64,000 nt of DNA from Nocardioides gilvus (GCF_003194605.1 NZ_QHKY01000001.1:620001-684000); one strand, 5' to 3'; counted from the first letter of the stretch, positions 51,173 through 62,347 are shown. Translations and numbers: made by a program. The notes: generated from the letters alone by a model not told the origin.

Positions 51173-52267
51173 TCACGACGGCGCCAGACTCGCCGTCTCC
51201 CTGGCGATCTCCGACTCTTCGGAGGCCTTGATCACCACGGTGCGCGCAGTTGCCTCGGGGCCACTGATGTCGGTGTCGCCGTGCGCGGACTCGTTTGCCG
51301 GGTGGTCGATGCGGACGCCGAGGTGTTCCAGTCCGGTCGCCATGTCGCGTCGCAGCCGGCTGGAGTGTTCCCCGATGCCTCCGGTCACCACGAGCAGGTC
51401 GAGCCCTTCGGCGCTCGCGGCCATCGCTCCGATCTCCCGGCGGAGGTGATGGACGAAGACGTCGTAGGCCAGCGCCGCGTCCTGGTTGCCGTTGTCGCGC
51501 TCCGCGAGGACGTCGCGCAGGTCGCCACTGGTCCCCGACAGTCCCTTCATCCCGGAGTGGTGCTCGAGGACGTCACGCAGGTGCGTGGGTGTCAGGTCCG
51601 CGTTCTGGAGGAGCCAGAGCACCATGCCGGGGTCAACAGATCCGGAGCGGGTGACCATCACCAGGCCTGCCAGCGGCGTGAATCCCATGGTGGTGTCGAC
51701 CGAGTGGCCGTGCCGGACCGCCGCCAGGGATGCCCCGGCGCCGAGGTGACAGGAGACGACGCGCATCTCGCGGAGATCACGTCCCAGCACCTCCGCGGCG
51801 CGGCGTACGGCGTAGGCGTGACTCAGTCCGTGGAACCCGTAGCGACGCAACTGCCATCGCTCGTTCCACTCCTTGGGCAGGGCGTACGTGCTCGCAGCCG
51901 GAGGCAGGCTCGCATGGAAGGCGGTGTCGAAGCAGGCCACCGCCGGGGTGCCCGGCAGGAGCTTCGCGACCTCGCGGATCGCGGCTGTGGCACGGGGGTT
52001 GTGCAACGGCGCGAGGTTGGTGATCGAGTCGAGGTAGTCGAGCACCTCGTCGTCGACCAGGACGGGTTCGGTGAAGCGTGGTCCGCCGTGGACGACGCGG
52101 TGACCCACCATGTCAGGGGTCGGGTTCTCCTCGAGGAAGTCCCGGATCGGCGCGCCGTGACCACCGCCTTCCCACCTCTCGACCGTGGTGGCGGCCACCT
52201 CGCGCTCACCGTCGCGTACGGAGAGCTTCAGACTGCTGGAGCCAGCGTTGACGACCAGGATCCGCAC
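51173..52267 (-). CDS. ackA: Acetate kinase
   Basis: 364 residues. LVVNAGSSSLKL opens the first ASKHA fold; HRVVHGG, GFHGLSHAYA, CHLGAGAS and TGGIGEHSS are all in place. It transfers phosphate from acetyl phosphate to ADP. The protein is somewhat shorter than the common ~400 residues. GTG 52267 lies four bases after the phosphoketolase stop, so the two genes form an operon that turns sugar phosphates into acetate and ATP. Confidence 0.95.
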   Translation of the reverse strand: MRILVVNAGSSSLKLSVRDGEREVAATTVERWEGGGHGAPIRDFLEENPTPDMVGHRVVHGGPRFTEPVLVDDEVLDYLDSITNLAPLHNPRATAAIREVAKLLPGTPAVACFDTAFHASLPPAASTYALPKEWNERWQLRRYGFHGLSHAYAVRRAAEVLGRDLREMRVVSCHLGAGASLAAVRHGHSVDTTMGFTPLAGLVMVTRSGSVDPGMVLWLLQNADLTPTHLRDVLEHHSGMKGLSGTSGDLRDVLAERDNGNQDAALAYDVFVHHLRREIGAMAASAEGLDLLVVTGGIGEHSSRLRRDMATGLEHLGVRIDHPANESAHGDTDISGPEATARTVVIKASEESEIARETASLAPS

Positions 52268-52271
52268 GCCC

Positions 52272-54719
52272 TCAGCCCTTCGGGTTGTTCTGAGCAGGAT
52301 CCGACGTCCCTGTCCGGGGTCCAGCATCCGGCTGCCACTGCCAGCCGCGTATCTCCGGCAGGTCCTCGCCGTGGCTGCGGATGTACATCCTGTGCTCGAT
52401 CAGCTTGTCCCGAATGGCCTCGCGGACCGGTCCCCCGACGGTCTGCAGGCGGGGTACGCGGTCGATCACGTCCATGGCCAGGTTGAAGCGATCGACCTGG
52501 TTGAGCACAGTCATGTCGAACGGCGTGGTCGTGGTGCCCTCCTCCTTGTAACCGCGGACGTGGATGTTGTCGTGGTTGCGCCGCCGGTAGGTCAACCGGT
52601 GGATGAGCGTGGGGTACCCGTGGTAGGCGAAGATGACCGGCTTGTCCTGGGTGAACACTGAGTCGAAGGCGTGATCGGAGAGACCGTGGGGGTGCTCCCG
52701 GGCGTCCTGGAGACGCATCAGGTCCACCACGTTGACGAATCGGATGGCGAGGTCGGGGAAGAACCCACGCAACAACTTCACCGCCGCCAGGGCCTCCATC
52801 GTCGGGACGTCGCCTGCGCACCCGAGCACCACGTCGGGTTCCTGGTCGGGGTGGGTGCTGGCCCACTCCCAGATCCCGATGCCCTTGGTGCAGTGGACGA
52901 TCGCCTCGTCCATCGTGAGGTACTGCAGGCCCGGTTGCTTGCCGGCGACGATCACGTTGACGTACTGGCGGGTGCGCAGGCAGTGGTCGGCCACGGAGAG
53001 CAACGTGTTGGCGTCCGGCGGGCAGTAGACGCGGATGACGTCCGACTTCTTGTTGACCACGTGGTCCACGAAGCCCGGGTCCTGGTGGGAGAAGCCGTTG
53101 TGGTCCTGGCGCCACACGTGCGAGGTGAGCAGGTAGTTCAGCGACGCGATCGGTCTGCGCCAGGCGATGTCGTTGCTGACCTTGAGCCACTTGGCGTGCT
53201 GGTTGAACATCGAGTCGACGAGGTGGATGAAGGCTTCGTAACAGGAGAAGAGTCCGTGCCGGCCGGTCAGGAGATAGCCCTCCAGCCAGCCCTCGCACGT
53301 GTGCTCGGAGAGGATCTCCATCACCCGGCCGTCGACGGCCAGGTCGTCGTCGGTGGGAAGCATCTCGGCGTTCCAGGCGCGCCCGGTGACGTCGAGGACG
53401 TCCTGCAACCGGTTGGAGTTGTTCTCGTCCGGGGAGAAGAGCCGGAAGCGGTCCATGTTGGCGGCCATCACGTCTCGCAGGAACCCGCCCAGCACCTTGG
53501 TCGCCGGCACCGCGCCGGTGCCCGGGGCCGCCACCTCGACCGCGTACGAGCCGAAGTCGGGCATGTCCAGGTCGCGCAGCAGCAGCCCACCGTTGGCATG
53601 GGGGGTGGCACTCATCCGCCGGTCGCCGACGGGATGCAGGTCGGCGATCTCCTCGATCGGAGCGCCGTCGTCGGTGAAGAGCTCCTCGGGTCGGTAGCTG
53701 CGCATCCACTTCTCGAGGACAGCCCGGTGCGCGTCGTCCTCACGGGCGCGGGAGAACGGCACCTGGTGGGACCGCCAGGAGCCCTCGACCTGGCGTCCGT
53801 CGACCGTCTCGGGCCCGGTCCACCCCTTGGGTGAGCGCAGCACGATCATCGGCCACGGACGTCGTGCGACCGGTTGCCTCCGAGACGTACGCGCCTCGTG
53901 CTGGATGTCGGCGATTTCGTCGAGGCAGTGGTCGAGGGTGGCGGCGAAGGCCTGGTGCATCTGGTCGGGATCGGACCCCTCGACCAGGTAGGGAGCATGC
54001 CCGTAGCCGCGGAGCAGGGAGGTGAGTTCGTCGCTGGGGATGCGAGCCAGGATCGTGGGGTTGGCGATCTTGTAGCCGTTGAGGTGCAGGATCGGCAGGA
54101 CGGCACCGTCGCGGCGCGGGTCCACGAACTTGGTGGAGTGCCAGCTCGCGGCCAGGGGTCCGGTCTCCGCCTCCCCGTCCCCCACCACTGCCGCGACCAC
54201 GAGGTCGGGGTTGTCGAAGGCAGCACCGTAGGCGTGGGACAACGCGTACCCCAGCTCGCCGCCCTCGTGGATCGAGCCGGGCGTCTCGGGGGCCACGTGG
54301 CTCGGGATCCCGCCGGGGAAGGAGAACTGTCTGAACAGTCGATGCATCCCGGCCAGGTCCCGGCTGATGTCCGGGTAGACCTCGCTGTACGTCCCCTCGA
54401 GCCACCCTGCCGCCACCGGGCCGGGGCCGCCGTGGCCCGGACCCATCACGTACATCATGTCGAGATCGCGCGCCATGATCGCGCGGTTGAGGTGCGCGTA
54501 CATGAAGTTCAGGCCCGGCGTCGTGCCCCAGTGGCCCAGCAGGCGCGGTTTGACGTGCTCGGGACGCAGGGGTTCGCGCAGCAGCGGGTTGTCCATCAGG
54601 TAGATCTGACCCACCGACAGGTAGTTCGCCGCCCGCCACCACGCGTCGATGCGGTGCAGGTCCTCCCGGTCCAACGGTCGTCCACTGATGGTGCTGGTTG
54701 TGACGCTGCGTCCACCCAT
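52272..54719 (-). CDS. xfp: Xylulose-5-phosphate/fructose-6-phosphate phosphoketolase
   Basis: 815 residues, the expected length. Thiamine-diphosphate enzyme features include [40 protein letters not shown] and the pyrophosphate motif VGDGEAETG. It splits xylulose-5-P (and usually fructose-6-P) with phosphate into acetyl phosphate and a shorter sugar phosphate. ATG 54719 has GAGGAG close upstream. A long open frame extends upstream but is a shadow of the divergent genes. Acetate kinase follows in the operon. Confidence 0.96.
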   Translation of the reverse strand: MGGRSVTTSTISGRPLDREDLHRIDAWWRAANYLSVGQIYLMDNPLLREPLRPEHVKPRLLGHWGTTPGLNFMYAHLNRAIMARDLDMMYVMGPGHGGPGPVAAGWLEGTYSEVYPDISRDLAGMHRLFRQFSFPGGIPSHVAPETPGSIHEGGELGYALSHAYGAAFDNPDLVVAAVVGDGEAETGPLAASWHSTKFVDPRRDGAVLPILHLNGYKIANPTILARIPSDELTSLLRGYGHAPYLVEGSDPDQMHQAFAATLDHCLDEIADIQHEARTSRRQPVARRPWPMIVLRSPKGWTGPETVDGRQVEGSWRSHQVPFSRAREDDAHRAVLEKWMRSYRPEELFTDDGAPIEEIADLHPVGDRRMSATPHANGGLLLRDLDMPDFGSYAVEVAAPGTGAVPATKVLGGFLRDVMAANMDRFRLFSPDENNSNRLQDVLDVTGRAWNAEMLPTDDDLAVDGRVMEILSEHTCEGWLEGYLLTGRHGLFSCYEAFIHLVDSMFNQHAKWLKVSNDIAWRRPIASLNYLLTSHVWRQDHNGFSHQDPGFVDHVVNKKSDVIRVYCPPDANTLLSVADHCLRTRQYVNVIVAGKQPGLQYLTMDEAIVHCTKGIGIWEWASTHPDQEPDVVLGCAGDVPTMEALAAVKLLRGFFPDLAIRFVNVVDLMRLQDAREHPHGLSDHAFDSVFTQDKPVIFAYHGYPTLIHRLTYRRRNHDNIHVRGYKEEGTTTTPFDMTVLNQVDRFNLAMDVIDRVPRLQTVGGPVREAIRDKLIEHRMYIRSHGEDLPEIRGWQWQPDAGPRTGTSDPAQNNPKG

Positions 54720-54851
54720 GCTCCTCGACGCTAGCGGTGAGTCACGTCCGCGTCGAGGGCATCGACGGGTCGTGGCGGGCGGCAGACCCGTCCTGAGGCG
54801 TATGGTCGAAACAGTCGCCTCGTGGCGGCGTTGAAGTGGGGGGTAACTGTC

Positions 54852-55040
54852 ATGCCGGTCGACGACACACGGGCCCTGTTGGTGCCCAACGCGATGGTGC
54901 TCGGAGCCGGAGTCGGGCTCGCCGTCGGCGCAGCACTGGGTGGCTCGGCCTTCCTTGCACCGGGTCTCGTGGTGGGTGCGAGCGTCGGTCTCGTGCTTGG
55001 TGCGGCCGCGGCTGCTCGTCGCTCGCACACGCCTCGTTGA
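54852..55040 (+). CDS. Small glycine-rich membrane protein
   Basis: 62 residues beginning [10 protein letters not shown]. Two hydrophobic, Gly/Ala-rich segments ([18 protein letters not shown] and [18 protein letters not shown]) suggest a small hairpin membrane protein with glycine-zipper spacing. It ends in ARRSHTPR. It is 23 bases before the P-type ATPase start and probably co-transcribed, so it could be a small subunit or regulator of that pump. No family recognised. Confidence 0.6.
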   Translation: MPVDDTRALLVPNAMVLGAGVGLAVGAALGGSAFLAPGLVVGASVGLVLGAAAAARRSHTPR

Positions 55041-55063
55041 CCGCTCGTAGGGTCCGCACGGAC

Positions 55064-57872
55064 GTGCGTCCACCGAGTACGCAGCTGCTCGGCGACCCAT
55101 CGCTGCTGGACGTTGCCGACGTGGGTCGAGAGCTGGGGGTGGACCCGACCACCGGTCTCTCCGAGCAGGAGGCCGCCCGACGTCTGGCCACCGATGGCGC
55201 GAACGAGTTGCGCGGCAGGAAAGCGGTGCCGGCGTGGCGAAAGATCCTCGCCCAGTTCCAGGATCCCCTCATCTACCTGCTGCTCGCCGCAGTCACGATC
55301 TCGCTGATCGCCTGGTTCATCGACGGCGCACCGGGCACGCCCATCGATGCCCTCGTCATCGCAGCGATCATCGTGCTGAACGCCGTGCTCGGCTACACCC
55401 AGGAGTCCCGGGCCGAGGACGCCGTGGAGGCTCTCGGCACCATGACCGCGGCAGCATCCACCGTCCTGCGGGACGGCGAGCTCCGTACGATTCCTTCCGC
55501 GGAGCTGGTGCGGGGCGACGTGCTGGTGCTCGACGAGGGCGCCGCCGTGGGAGCGGACGTACGTCTGCTGAGCGCGAACTCGCTGCGCGTCCAGGAGGCC
55601 TCCCTGACGGGGGAGAGCGAGGCAGTCACGAAGGACCCGGCCACTCTGGGGCACCAGGTGCCCCTCGGCGACAGGCTGAACATGGCGTTCAAGGGCACCG
55701 CCGTGGCCCAGGGCAACGGACGCGGGATCGTCACCGGCGTCGGGATGGACACCGAGGTCGGTGCCATCGCGGAGATGCTGGACGCCACCGTCGAGGAACC
55801 CACTCCTCTGCAGGATGAAGTGGCCGGCATCAGCAAGATGCTCGGGACCGCGGTCGTCGTCATTGCTCTCGTCGTGATGCTCACGATCATCCTGGTCAAC
55901 GGCGTCACCGAGGCGAGCGACCTGGTGATCGTGCTGTTGCTGGGGGTCTCCCTCGCGGTCGCCGCAGTGCCCGAGGGCCTGCCGACGATCTTGTCGGTCG
56001 TGCTGGCCATCGGTGTGCAACGGATGGCCAAGCGCAACGCCGTCGTCAAGAAGCTCAGCTCGGTGGAGGCGCTGGGGTCGGCGTCGGTCATCTGCACGGA
56101 CAAGACCGGCACCCTCACCCGGAACGAGATGACGATCCAGCGGATCGTCACGGCGTCGGGGACCGCCGAGGTGAGTGGGGTCGGGTACAGACCGGACGGC
56201 AAGGTGAGCAGTGCTGCAGGCCCGCTCGTCGACGCTCACCTGCATGAGGCGCGGCTTCTTCTCGCGGCAGGCTCGCTCGCCAATGACGCACAGCTGAGCG
56301 AGCGGGCCGGCGCCTGGGAGATCGTCGGGGATCCGACCGAGGCTGCGTTCCTCGTCGCGGCCCGCAAGCTCGAGGGCACCACCGAGCGCATGAGCCGCTT
56401 CGAGCGCCGTGGCGAGATTCCCTTCACCTCCCAACGCAAGATGATGTCGACCCTGCACCAGGAATCGACCGACGGCACCCACGTCCTGCTCAGCAAGGGT
56501 GCGCCTGACGTACTCCTGTCCCACTGCACCAGGCAGCAGGTCGGGCGCGAGACCGTCCCGCTCACCGAGGAGATCCGGGCCGAGCTCCTCGCCCAGGTCG
56601 AGAGCCTCTCCGCCGACGCGTTCCGCACCCTCGGAGTCGCCTACCGCAAGGCGAGCGACCACTCCCGCGACGGTGACGTCGAGATCGACGAATCCTGGGA
56701 ACAGGACCTGGTCTACGTGGGGGGGCGTCGGCATCATCGACCCCGCGCGCTCCGAGGTGGCCGGAGCCATCGCGGAAGCACGTCGAGCCGGCATTCGCGT
56801 CATCATGATCACCGGAGACCATCCGGCCACCGCGAGCCGCATCGCGACCGACCTCGGGATCATCGAGGCTGGCGGCCGCGCCGTGACCGGTGTCGAGTTG
56901 GACACCCTCGACGACGCAGAACTGCGTGCCCTCACGCGTGAGGTCTCCGTCTATGCCCGGGTTGCGCCACAGCACAAGCTCAGGCTCGTCGACTCGCTGC
57001 AGTCCGACGGGCAGATCGTGTCCATGACCGGCGACGGGGTCAACGACGCGCCTGCGCTCAAGTCAGCCGACATCGGCGTTGCGATGGGCATCACCGGGAC
57101 CGAGGTCACCAAAGAGGCCGCGCGGATGATCCTCGCCGACGACAACTTCGCCACGATCGTCGCTGCCGTGCGTCAGGGTCGCGTCATCTTCCAGAACATC
57201 CAGAAGTTCCTGCGGTACCTGCTGTCGTCCAACGTGGGCGAGGTGCTCACTGTCTTCCTCGGCGTCGTCCTGGCCGGGGTGATCGGCCTCAACGAGGCCA
57301 GCGACGGGTCCGCGGTCGTGCTGCCGTTGCTGGCCACCCAGATCCTCTGGATCAACCTCATCACCGACTCGACACCTGCCCTCGCCATGGGGATCGATCC
57401 AGAGATCGACGACGTGATGGCAAGGGCACCTCGCAAGATGACGGACCGGGCCATCGACGCCCGGATGTGGAGAGGCATCGTGTCCATCGGCCTGGTCATG
57501 GCCCTCTCGACCCTCTTCGCGATCGACCTGTTCCTGCCCGGCGGCCTCGTCGCGGGCAGTCAGTCGCTCGACGTCGCCCGCACCGCGGGTTTCACCACCC
57601 TCGTCCTCGCACAACTCTTCAACTCCCTCAATGCGCGGTCGGAGACATCGAGCGCCTTCCACGGCCTCTTCGCCAACAAGTGGCTGTGGGGCGCGATCGG
57701 TCTCGGGGTGGCCCTACAGGTCGCGGTCGTCGAGACGCCGTTCCTCCAGGTCGCCTTTGGTACGGCATCCATGGACCTGACCCAGTGGGCCGCGTGCGTC
57801 GCACTCGGCTCGGTCGTGCTCTGGTACGACGAACTCCGCAAACTGCTGCTGCGACTGAACGATCGCCGTTGA
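55064..57872 (+). pseudogene. P-type cation ATPase (Ca2+/CtpF-like), frameshifted
   Basis: Read across one frameshift this encodes a complete P2-type ATPase of about 935 residues: N-terminal cation ATPase domain, TGESE (about 181-185), AVPEGLP in helix 4, phosphorylated Asp346 in DKTGTLT, then after the shift TGDHPATA, TGDGVNDAPALKSADIG and C-terminal helices. The frame breaks at a run of seven G (56719-56725): six G would restore GVGIID and the rest. Either a sequencing error, a slippage-prone site or a true mutation. The GTG at 55064 is the most plausible start; TTG 55037 is possible. Likely transports Ca2+, Mn2+ or similar. Confidence 0.85.
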
Positions 57873-57931
57873 CGCATGCTGCTCGGACTGGGGCACGCCC
57901 CGCCTGGGCGCTCGTCACTGCGCCAGCCCCC

Positions 57932-58456
57932 TCACCGACCACGCCGCAACAGCAGCGGGCTCACTGTCAACTCCACGCCTGCAGTGATCCAGGCCGCGGT
58001 CGTCACTCCCTGCGGCTCGAAGACCAGGCCGAGCCCCAGAACCACCAGCACTGCCGCGAGCACGCCGTACTCCTTCATCCCGTAGAGGAAGATGAAGGGC
58101 AGGTAGTGGGCGCCGACCATGCACGCCGCGAACGGGAAGAACCACTCTGGGCGCTCCGAGAAGACCAGCGCGGCCAGGATCACCCCGATGGGCACGATGA
58201 AGGCGGCCTGCATCGCCAGGCCGATCATCGGGTGGCCGCTGGGCAGAGCCGCCGGGCCGCCCAGCAGCCGCAGGACCAGGGACCCGATGGGGAAGATCAA
58301 CGCGCCACCGACGAAGAGCACGACCACGGCGAGATCCATGTCGACCCACTGCCCGATCGCTGCGGCCACGGCCCACACGACCGCTGAGACCAAGGCGCCC
58401 ACCCCACCGCCGCGATAGATGGTGCGTACGTCCTGCTGCGCTTGTGCGATCTCCAT
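57932..58456 (-). CDS. Integral membrane protein of unknown function
   Basis: 174 residues with five or six hydrophobic helices separated by short polar turns. GGPAALPSGHPMIGLAMQ and FFPFAACMVGAHYLPFIFLYGM are its most distinctive segments. I do not recognise a characterised family. It converges on the P-type ATPase gene (59 bases) and diverges from the next gene (136 bases). Confidence 0.7.
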   Translation of the reverse strand: MEIAQAQQDVRTIYRGGGVGALVSAVVWAVAAAIGQWVDMDLAVVVLFVGGALIFPIGSLVLRLLGGPAALPSGHPMIGLAMQAAFIVPIGVILAALVFSERPEWFFPFAACMVGAHYLPFIFLYGMKEYGVLAAVLVVLGLGLVFEPQGVTTAAWITAGVELTVSPLLLRRGR

Positions 58457-58592
58457 GCTGGCCGTCCGACGTCGCGAGGTGGGACTCGCGGTGGGCGAGT
58501 CTCACGGTGAGTGGCACCGAGGCCACCTGAATGTGCAACGTACCGCGCCACACCGCGGCGTTTAACGCGCGACAGCGATAGGGAGGAGAGTG

Positions 58593-59750
58593 GTGGAGAA
58601 GGGACTGGTCAGCATGGGCACTGTTCTCCGTTGGATCCTGGTCGCGGTGCTGGTGGGCCACGGGCTCATCCATCTGCTCGGCGTCGCGAAGGGGTTCGGG
58701 TGGGCGAGCGTTCCCCAGCTCAAGGGCCCCATTGAGGCCCGGACCGGTGTCCTGTGGTTGCTGGCGGCGGCCCTCGTCCTCACCACGGCCGTCCTGATCG
58801 CCTTCGGAGCACCCACGTGGTGGTGGTCGGTCGCCGCGACGGGCGCGGTGGTGTCCCAGGTCGCCATCGGAACCTCGTGGAGCGATGCGAAAATGGGCAC
58901 GATCATCAACGTGCTGCTCGCGTTGGTCGCGGCGTACGGGTTCCTGTCGGTGGGGCCGACCAGTTTTCACGCCGCGTGGGACGAGCAGGCGACCCAAGCC
59001 CTTGCGGACGCCGACGCGGCACCGTCGGTGCTGGCCGAGGAAGATCTCGTCGGCTTGCCCGACCCCCTGGCGCACTACATTCGCCGCTCAGGAGCTGTCG
59101 GCAAACCCCGGGTCACCAGCCTGCACGCCGACTTCCGCGGCCGCATTCGCAGCGGCCCGGACGCAGCGTGGATGCCCTTCACCGGCAAGCAGGTCAACAC
59201 CTTCGGGGAGCGACCGGAGCGCCTGTTTCTCATGGACGCGACCCGGTCCGGACTTCCGGTCACGGTCCTGCACGTGTACGCCGAGGCGACTGCCACGATG
59301 CGAGCCAAGGTCCTCTCGTTGGTCACCGTCGTGGATGCCTCCGGCGCCGAGATGGACCGGGGCGAGACCGTCACGGTCTTCAACGAACTCGTCCTCCTGG
59401 CGCCAGGGGCGATCGTTGATGCACCCGTCCGATGGACGTCCGTGGACGCGAACCGCGTGCGGGGAGTCCTCACCCTCGGCGCCCAGACGGTTTCGGCCGA
59501 GCTGACGTTCGACGCCGCCGGCGACCTCGTCGACTTCGTCTCCGAGGATCGTCTGCGCGCCTCGGAGGACGGGAAGTCCTTCTTGCGACAGACGTGGGCA
59601 ACTCCCCTGTCGGGGTATCGGAACAGCGACGGGCGTCGTCTGCTCACCACGGGCGAGGGACGGTGGCAGGACCCAGAGGGCTGGTTCACCTACATCGAAC
59701 TCGAGTTCGACGAGATCCGTTACAACATCCCCGCCGACGCCTTGTCGTGA
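58593..59750 (+). CDS. Membrane-anchored DUF6544-type protein
   Basis: 385 residues. Three or four hydrophobic helices in the first 110 residues include the conserved GHGLIHLLG; a soluble C-terminal domain (about 145-385) resembles the DUF6544 family, with DPLAHYIRRS, MPFTGKQ and LRQTWATPLSGYR. Function unknown. AGGGAGG lies before two adjacent GTG codons; the second (58593) has the better spacing. Confidence 0.7.
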   Translation: MEKGLVSMGTVLRWILVAVLVGHGLIHLLGVAKGFGWASVPQLKGPIEARTGVLWLLAAALVLTTAVLIAFGAPTWWWSVAATGAVVSQVAIGTSWSDAKMGTIINVLLALVAAYGFLSVGPTSFHAAWDEQATQALADADAAPSVLAEEDLVGLPDPLAHYIRRSGAVGKPRVTSLHADFRGRIRSGPDAAWMPFTGKQVNTFGERPERLFLMDATRSGLPVTVLHVYAEATATMRAKVLSLVTVVDASGAEMDRGETVTVFNELVLLAPGAIVDAPVRWTSVDANRVRGVLTLGAQTVSAELTFDAAGDLVDFVSEDRLRASEDGKSFLRQTWATPLSGYRNSDGRRLLTTGEGRWQDPEGWFTYIELEFDEIRYNIPADALS

Positions 59751-59789
59751 CGCACGCCGGCATGGGCGAGCCGAGGGCGACAGCACACG

Positions 59790-60199
59790 CGACCGCCTGA
59801 TCGGCACCGACCCCACCCAGGGCCTCTCGGGCCAGCGCGATGGCCTTCTCCATGTCGGCGGCGTTGGCTGCAACCAGAGCAGCGTTCGGACGATCGGACT
59901 CACCGATGCTGGCCAACGCCAGGGCCTTGGCTCCGGCAGTGATCTGCTCGATCTGTGAGCTCGACGCAGACTCCGTGCGCAGCAACACTGCGGCCAACGG
60001 GCTGACCTCTTCCCCACCCCACCGCGTTTGCCATGGACGCATCGAAACGGGTCAGTGCGTTGGCCGCCTCGGCGGCCTTCGTCGCGACATCGCCAACGAA
60101 GCACTTTGTACGCTTCTTCCAGACTTGGTTGTCCAGTCCGCGGGCAACCGGACGCAATATGCCCCGGGACTGCGACTCTCCCGTCAGCCCTGCTTGCAT
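59790..60199 (-). pseudogene. Fic-family gene remnant
   Basis: Two frames together give a Fic N-terminal region: AAEAANALTRFDASMANAV in one frame and, after a shift near 60020, SPLAAVLLRTESASSSQIE followed by LVAANAADMEKAIALAREAL in another. SSSQIE corresponds to the self-inhibitory helix motif of Fic AMP-transferases. The catalytic HxFxxGNGR half is absent and the frame runs into unrelated sequence, so the gene is frameshifted and truncated. This remnant fills most of the 470-base gap between its neighbours. Confidence 0.65.
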
Positions 60200-60223
60200 T
60201 CAAGAGTCACCGTAGGAGGACCA

Positions 60224-61165
60224 GTGCCCGACGTGTCTGATCTCCCGTTCACCACCTCGGAGCAGACCTTCCGTTCCGATGGGACCATGTGCGCAGCTCG
60301 GGTCTATCGCCCTGCAGCGGATCCCTCGGCCACGGAAATCCTTCGACCGGTCATCGTGATGGGTCACGGTTTCGGCGGTGTCCGGGCGCTACGGCTCTAT
60401 GCCTATGCCGAGCGCTTCGTCGCTGCCGGCTACCTGGTCGTGGTCTTCGACTATCGCGGCTTCGGGGAGAGCGAAGGCAGCCCCCGGCAGTTGCTTGACG
60501 TCGGCATGCAACTCCAGGACTGGCGGTCTGCGCTGAGCTTTGCTCGCGTGCTGCCGGGTGCCGACCCGGAGCGGCTCATCGCCTGGGGCACCTCGTTCGG
60601 TGGCGGGCACGTCATCACCCTGGCCGGGCGGAGCGAGAGGCTCGCTGCCATCATCGCCCAGGTCCCGCACGTCAGCGGTCCCGCAGCCGTGCGGGCGACC
60701 GGCTTCGGCCCAGTGACTCGTCTGGTGCGACCAGCAGTGCGCGACCAGGTCGCGGCGTTGCGTCGACGACCTCCTGTCTACGTCGAGGCCGTGGGTGCCC
60801 CCGGCACGACCGCAGTCATGACCACCCCAGATGCCGTCCCGGGCCTCGCGCGTCAAATGGACGCATCAGGTCTCGTCGAGGGTGACTACCCCACCTACGT
60901 CGCAGCCCGGGTCGCTCTCAAGGTCGGCCTCTACTCGCCAGCCCGGCACGCCAGTCGCGTGAGCTGCCCGGCGCTGGTCCAGATCGCTGCTCACGACGCC
61001 GTCACGCCACGTCGAGTCGCCGAGAGGGCCGCCGCCAAGATGTCGCAGTCAACGGTCCATGTCTACGACTGCGGGCACTTCGACCCCTACGTGGAACCAC
61101 ACTTCGACCAGGTCGTGTCCGACCAACTGGCGTTCCTGCGGGCCCACGTCCCGGTCAGCGGCTGA
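60224..61165 (+). CDS. Alpha/beta hydrolase (dienelactone-hydrolase/peptidase-like)
   Basis: 313 residues. VMGHGFGGVR forms the oxyanion loop, WGTSFGGGH the nucleophile elbow (Ser124) and DCGHFDPYVE the catalytic His. The overall plan fits the X-Pro dipeptidyl-peptidase/DLH-like group. GTG 60224 follows AGGAGGA by three bases and was preferred to a long upstream extension that runs antisense through the Fic remnant. Substrate unknown. Confidence 0.85.
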   Translation: MPDVSDLPFTTSEQTFRSDGTMCAARVYRPAADPSATEILRPVIVMGHGFGGVRALRLYAYAERFVAAGYLVVVFDYRGFGESEGSPRQLLDVGMQLQDWRSALSFARVLPGADPERLIAWGTSFGGGHVITLAGRSERLAAIIAQVPHVSGPAAVRATGFGPVTRLVRPAVRDQVAALRRRPPVYVEAVGAPGTTAVMTTPDAVPGLARQMDASGLVEGDYPTYVAARVALKVGLYSPARHASRVSCPALVQIAAHDAVTPRRVAERAAAKMSQSTVHVYDCGHFDPYVEPHFDQVVSDQLAFLRAHVPVSG

Positions 61166-61191
61166 GACTGGCGGGCAGGCAGCGCGTCGGT

Positions 61192-62265
61192 TCAGACGTT
61201 GAAGCGGAACTCCACCACGTCACCGTCGGCCATCACGTAGTCCTTGCCCTCCATGCGGACCTTGCCGGCTTCCTTGGCCTTGGCCATGGTGCCCGCGGCC
61301 ATCAGGTCGTCGAAGGAGACGATCTCGGCCTTGATGAAGCCCTTCTGGAAGTCGGTGTGGATCACACCGGCTGCCTCGGGAGCCGTGGCGCCCTTGGGGA
61401 TCGTCCAGGCGCGGGACTCCTTGGGGCCAGCGGTCAGGTAGGTCTGCAGGCCGAGGGTGTCGAAACCGACGCGAGCCAGCACCTCGAGGCCGGGCTCGGT
61501 GACGCCGGCCTCGGCGAGGAACTCCGCGGCCTCCTCCTCGTCCAGCTCGACCAGCTCGGACTCGAACTTGGCGTCCAGGAAGATCGCCTCGGCGGGAGCG
61601 ATCAGCTCACGCATCCTGGTCTTGAGCTCGTCGTCGGCGAGCTCGTCGGCGTCGCAGTTGAAGACGTAGATGAAGGGCTTGGCAGTGAGCAGGGAGAGCT
61701 CACGGAGCAGCGCGCGGTCGATCTTGGTGGCGATGATCGGGGTGCCGGACTCCAGCGCCTCCTTCGCCTCCTTGGCCGCCTCCAGGTTCGCGACGAGGTC
61801 CTTGACCTTGCGCGACTCCTTCTCCAGCCGGGTGATCGCCTTCTCCACCGTTTCGAGGTCGGCGAAGATCAACTCGGTCTGGATGGTGGTGATGTCGTTG
61901 GCGGGATTGACCTCGCCGTCGACGTGGGTGACGTCCTCGTCGCGGAAGACGCGGGTGACCTGACAGATCGCGGAGGACTCACGGATGTGGGCGAGGAACT
62001 TGTTGCCCAGGCCCTCCCCCTGGGAGGCGCCGCGGACGATGCCTGCGATGTCGACGAACTCGACCGACGCCGGGAGAATCTTCTCCGACCCGAAGACCTC
62101 GGCCAGCTTGGGCAGCCGCTCGTCAGGGACGCCGACCACACCGACGTTCGGCTCGATCGTCGCGAACGGGTAGTTCGCCGCGAGCACGTCGTTCTTGGTC
62201 AGGGCATTGAAGAGGGTGGACTTGCCAGCGTTGGGCAGTCCGACGATTCCGATGGTGAGGGCCAC
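61192..62265 (-). CDS. ychF: Redox-regulated ATPase/GTPase YchF
   Basis: 357 residues, a nearly universal Obg-family NTPase. G1 is GLPNAGKST (9-17), G3 DIAG, and NCDA/N-type G4 near VFNCDADE; the C-terminal TGS-like domain ends with GDVVEFRFNV. It binds ribosomes and is involved in stress and translation control. GTG 62265 starts directly on the P-loop strand. No ribosome-binding site is visible; TAAACT ends eight bases upstream and may be the -10 box of a nearly leaderless transcript. Confidence 0.95.
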   Translation of the reverse strand: MALTIGIVGLPNAGKSTLFNALTKNDVLAANYPFATIEPNVGVVGVPDERLPKLAEVFGSEKILPASVEFVDIAGIVRGASQGEGLGNKFLAHIRESSAICQVTRVFRDEDVTHVDGEVNPANDITTIQTELIFADLETVEKAITRLEKESRKVKDLVANLEAAKEAKEALESGTPIIATKIDRALLRELSLLTAKPFIYVFNCDADELADDELKTRMRELIAPAEAIFLDAKFESELVELDEEEAAEFLAEAGVTEPGLEVLARVGFDTLGLQTYLTAGPKESRAWTIPKGATAPEAAGVIHTDFQKGFIKAEIVSFDDLMAAGTMAKAKEAGKVRMEGKDYVMADGDVVEFRFNV

Positions 62266-62347
62266 GAGCGGTGAGTTTACGGGCGTGGGAGTTTCGCTCC
62301 CAATCAACGCTCGGCCCGGCGTCGGCGGCGTGTGAAAAGGTTGCACC

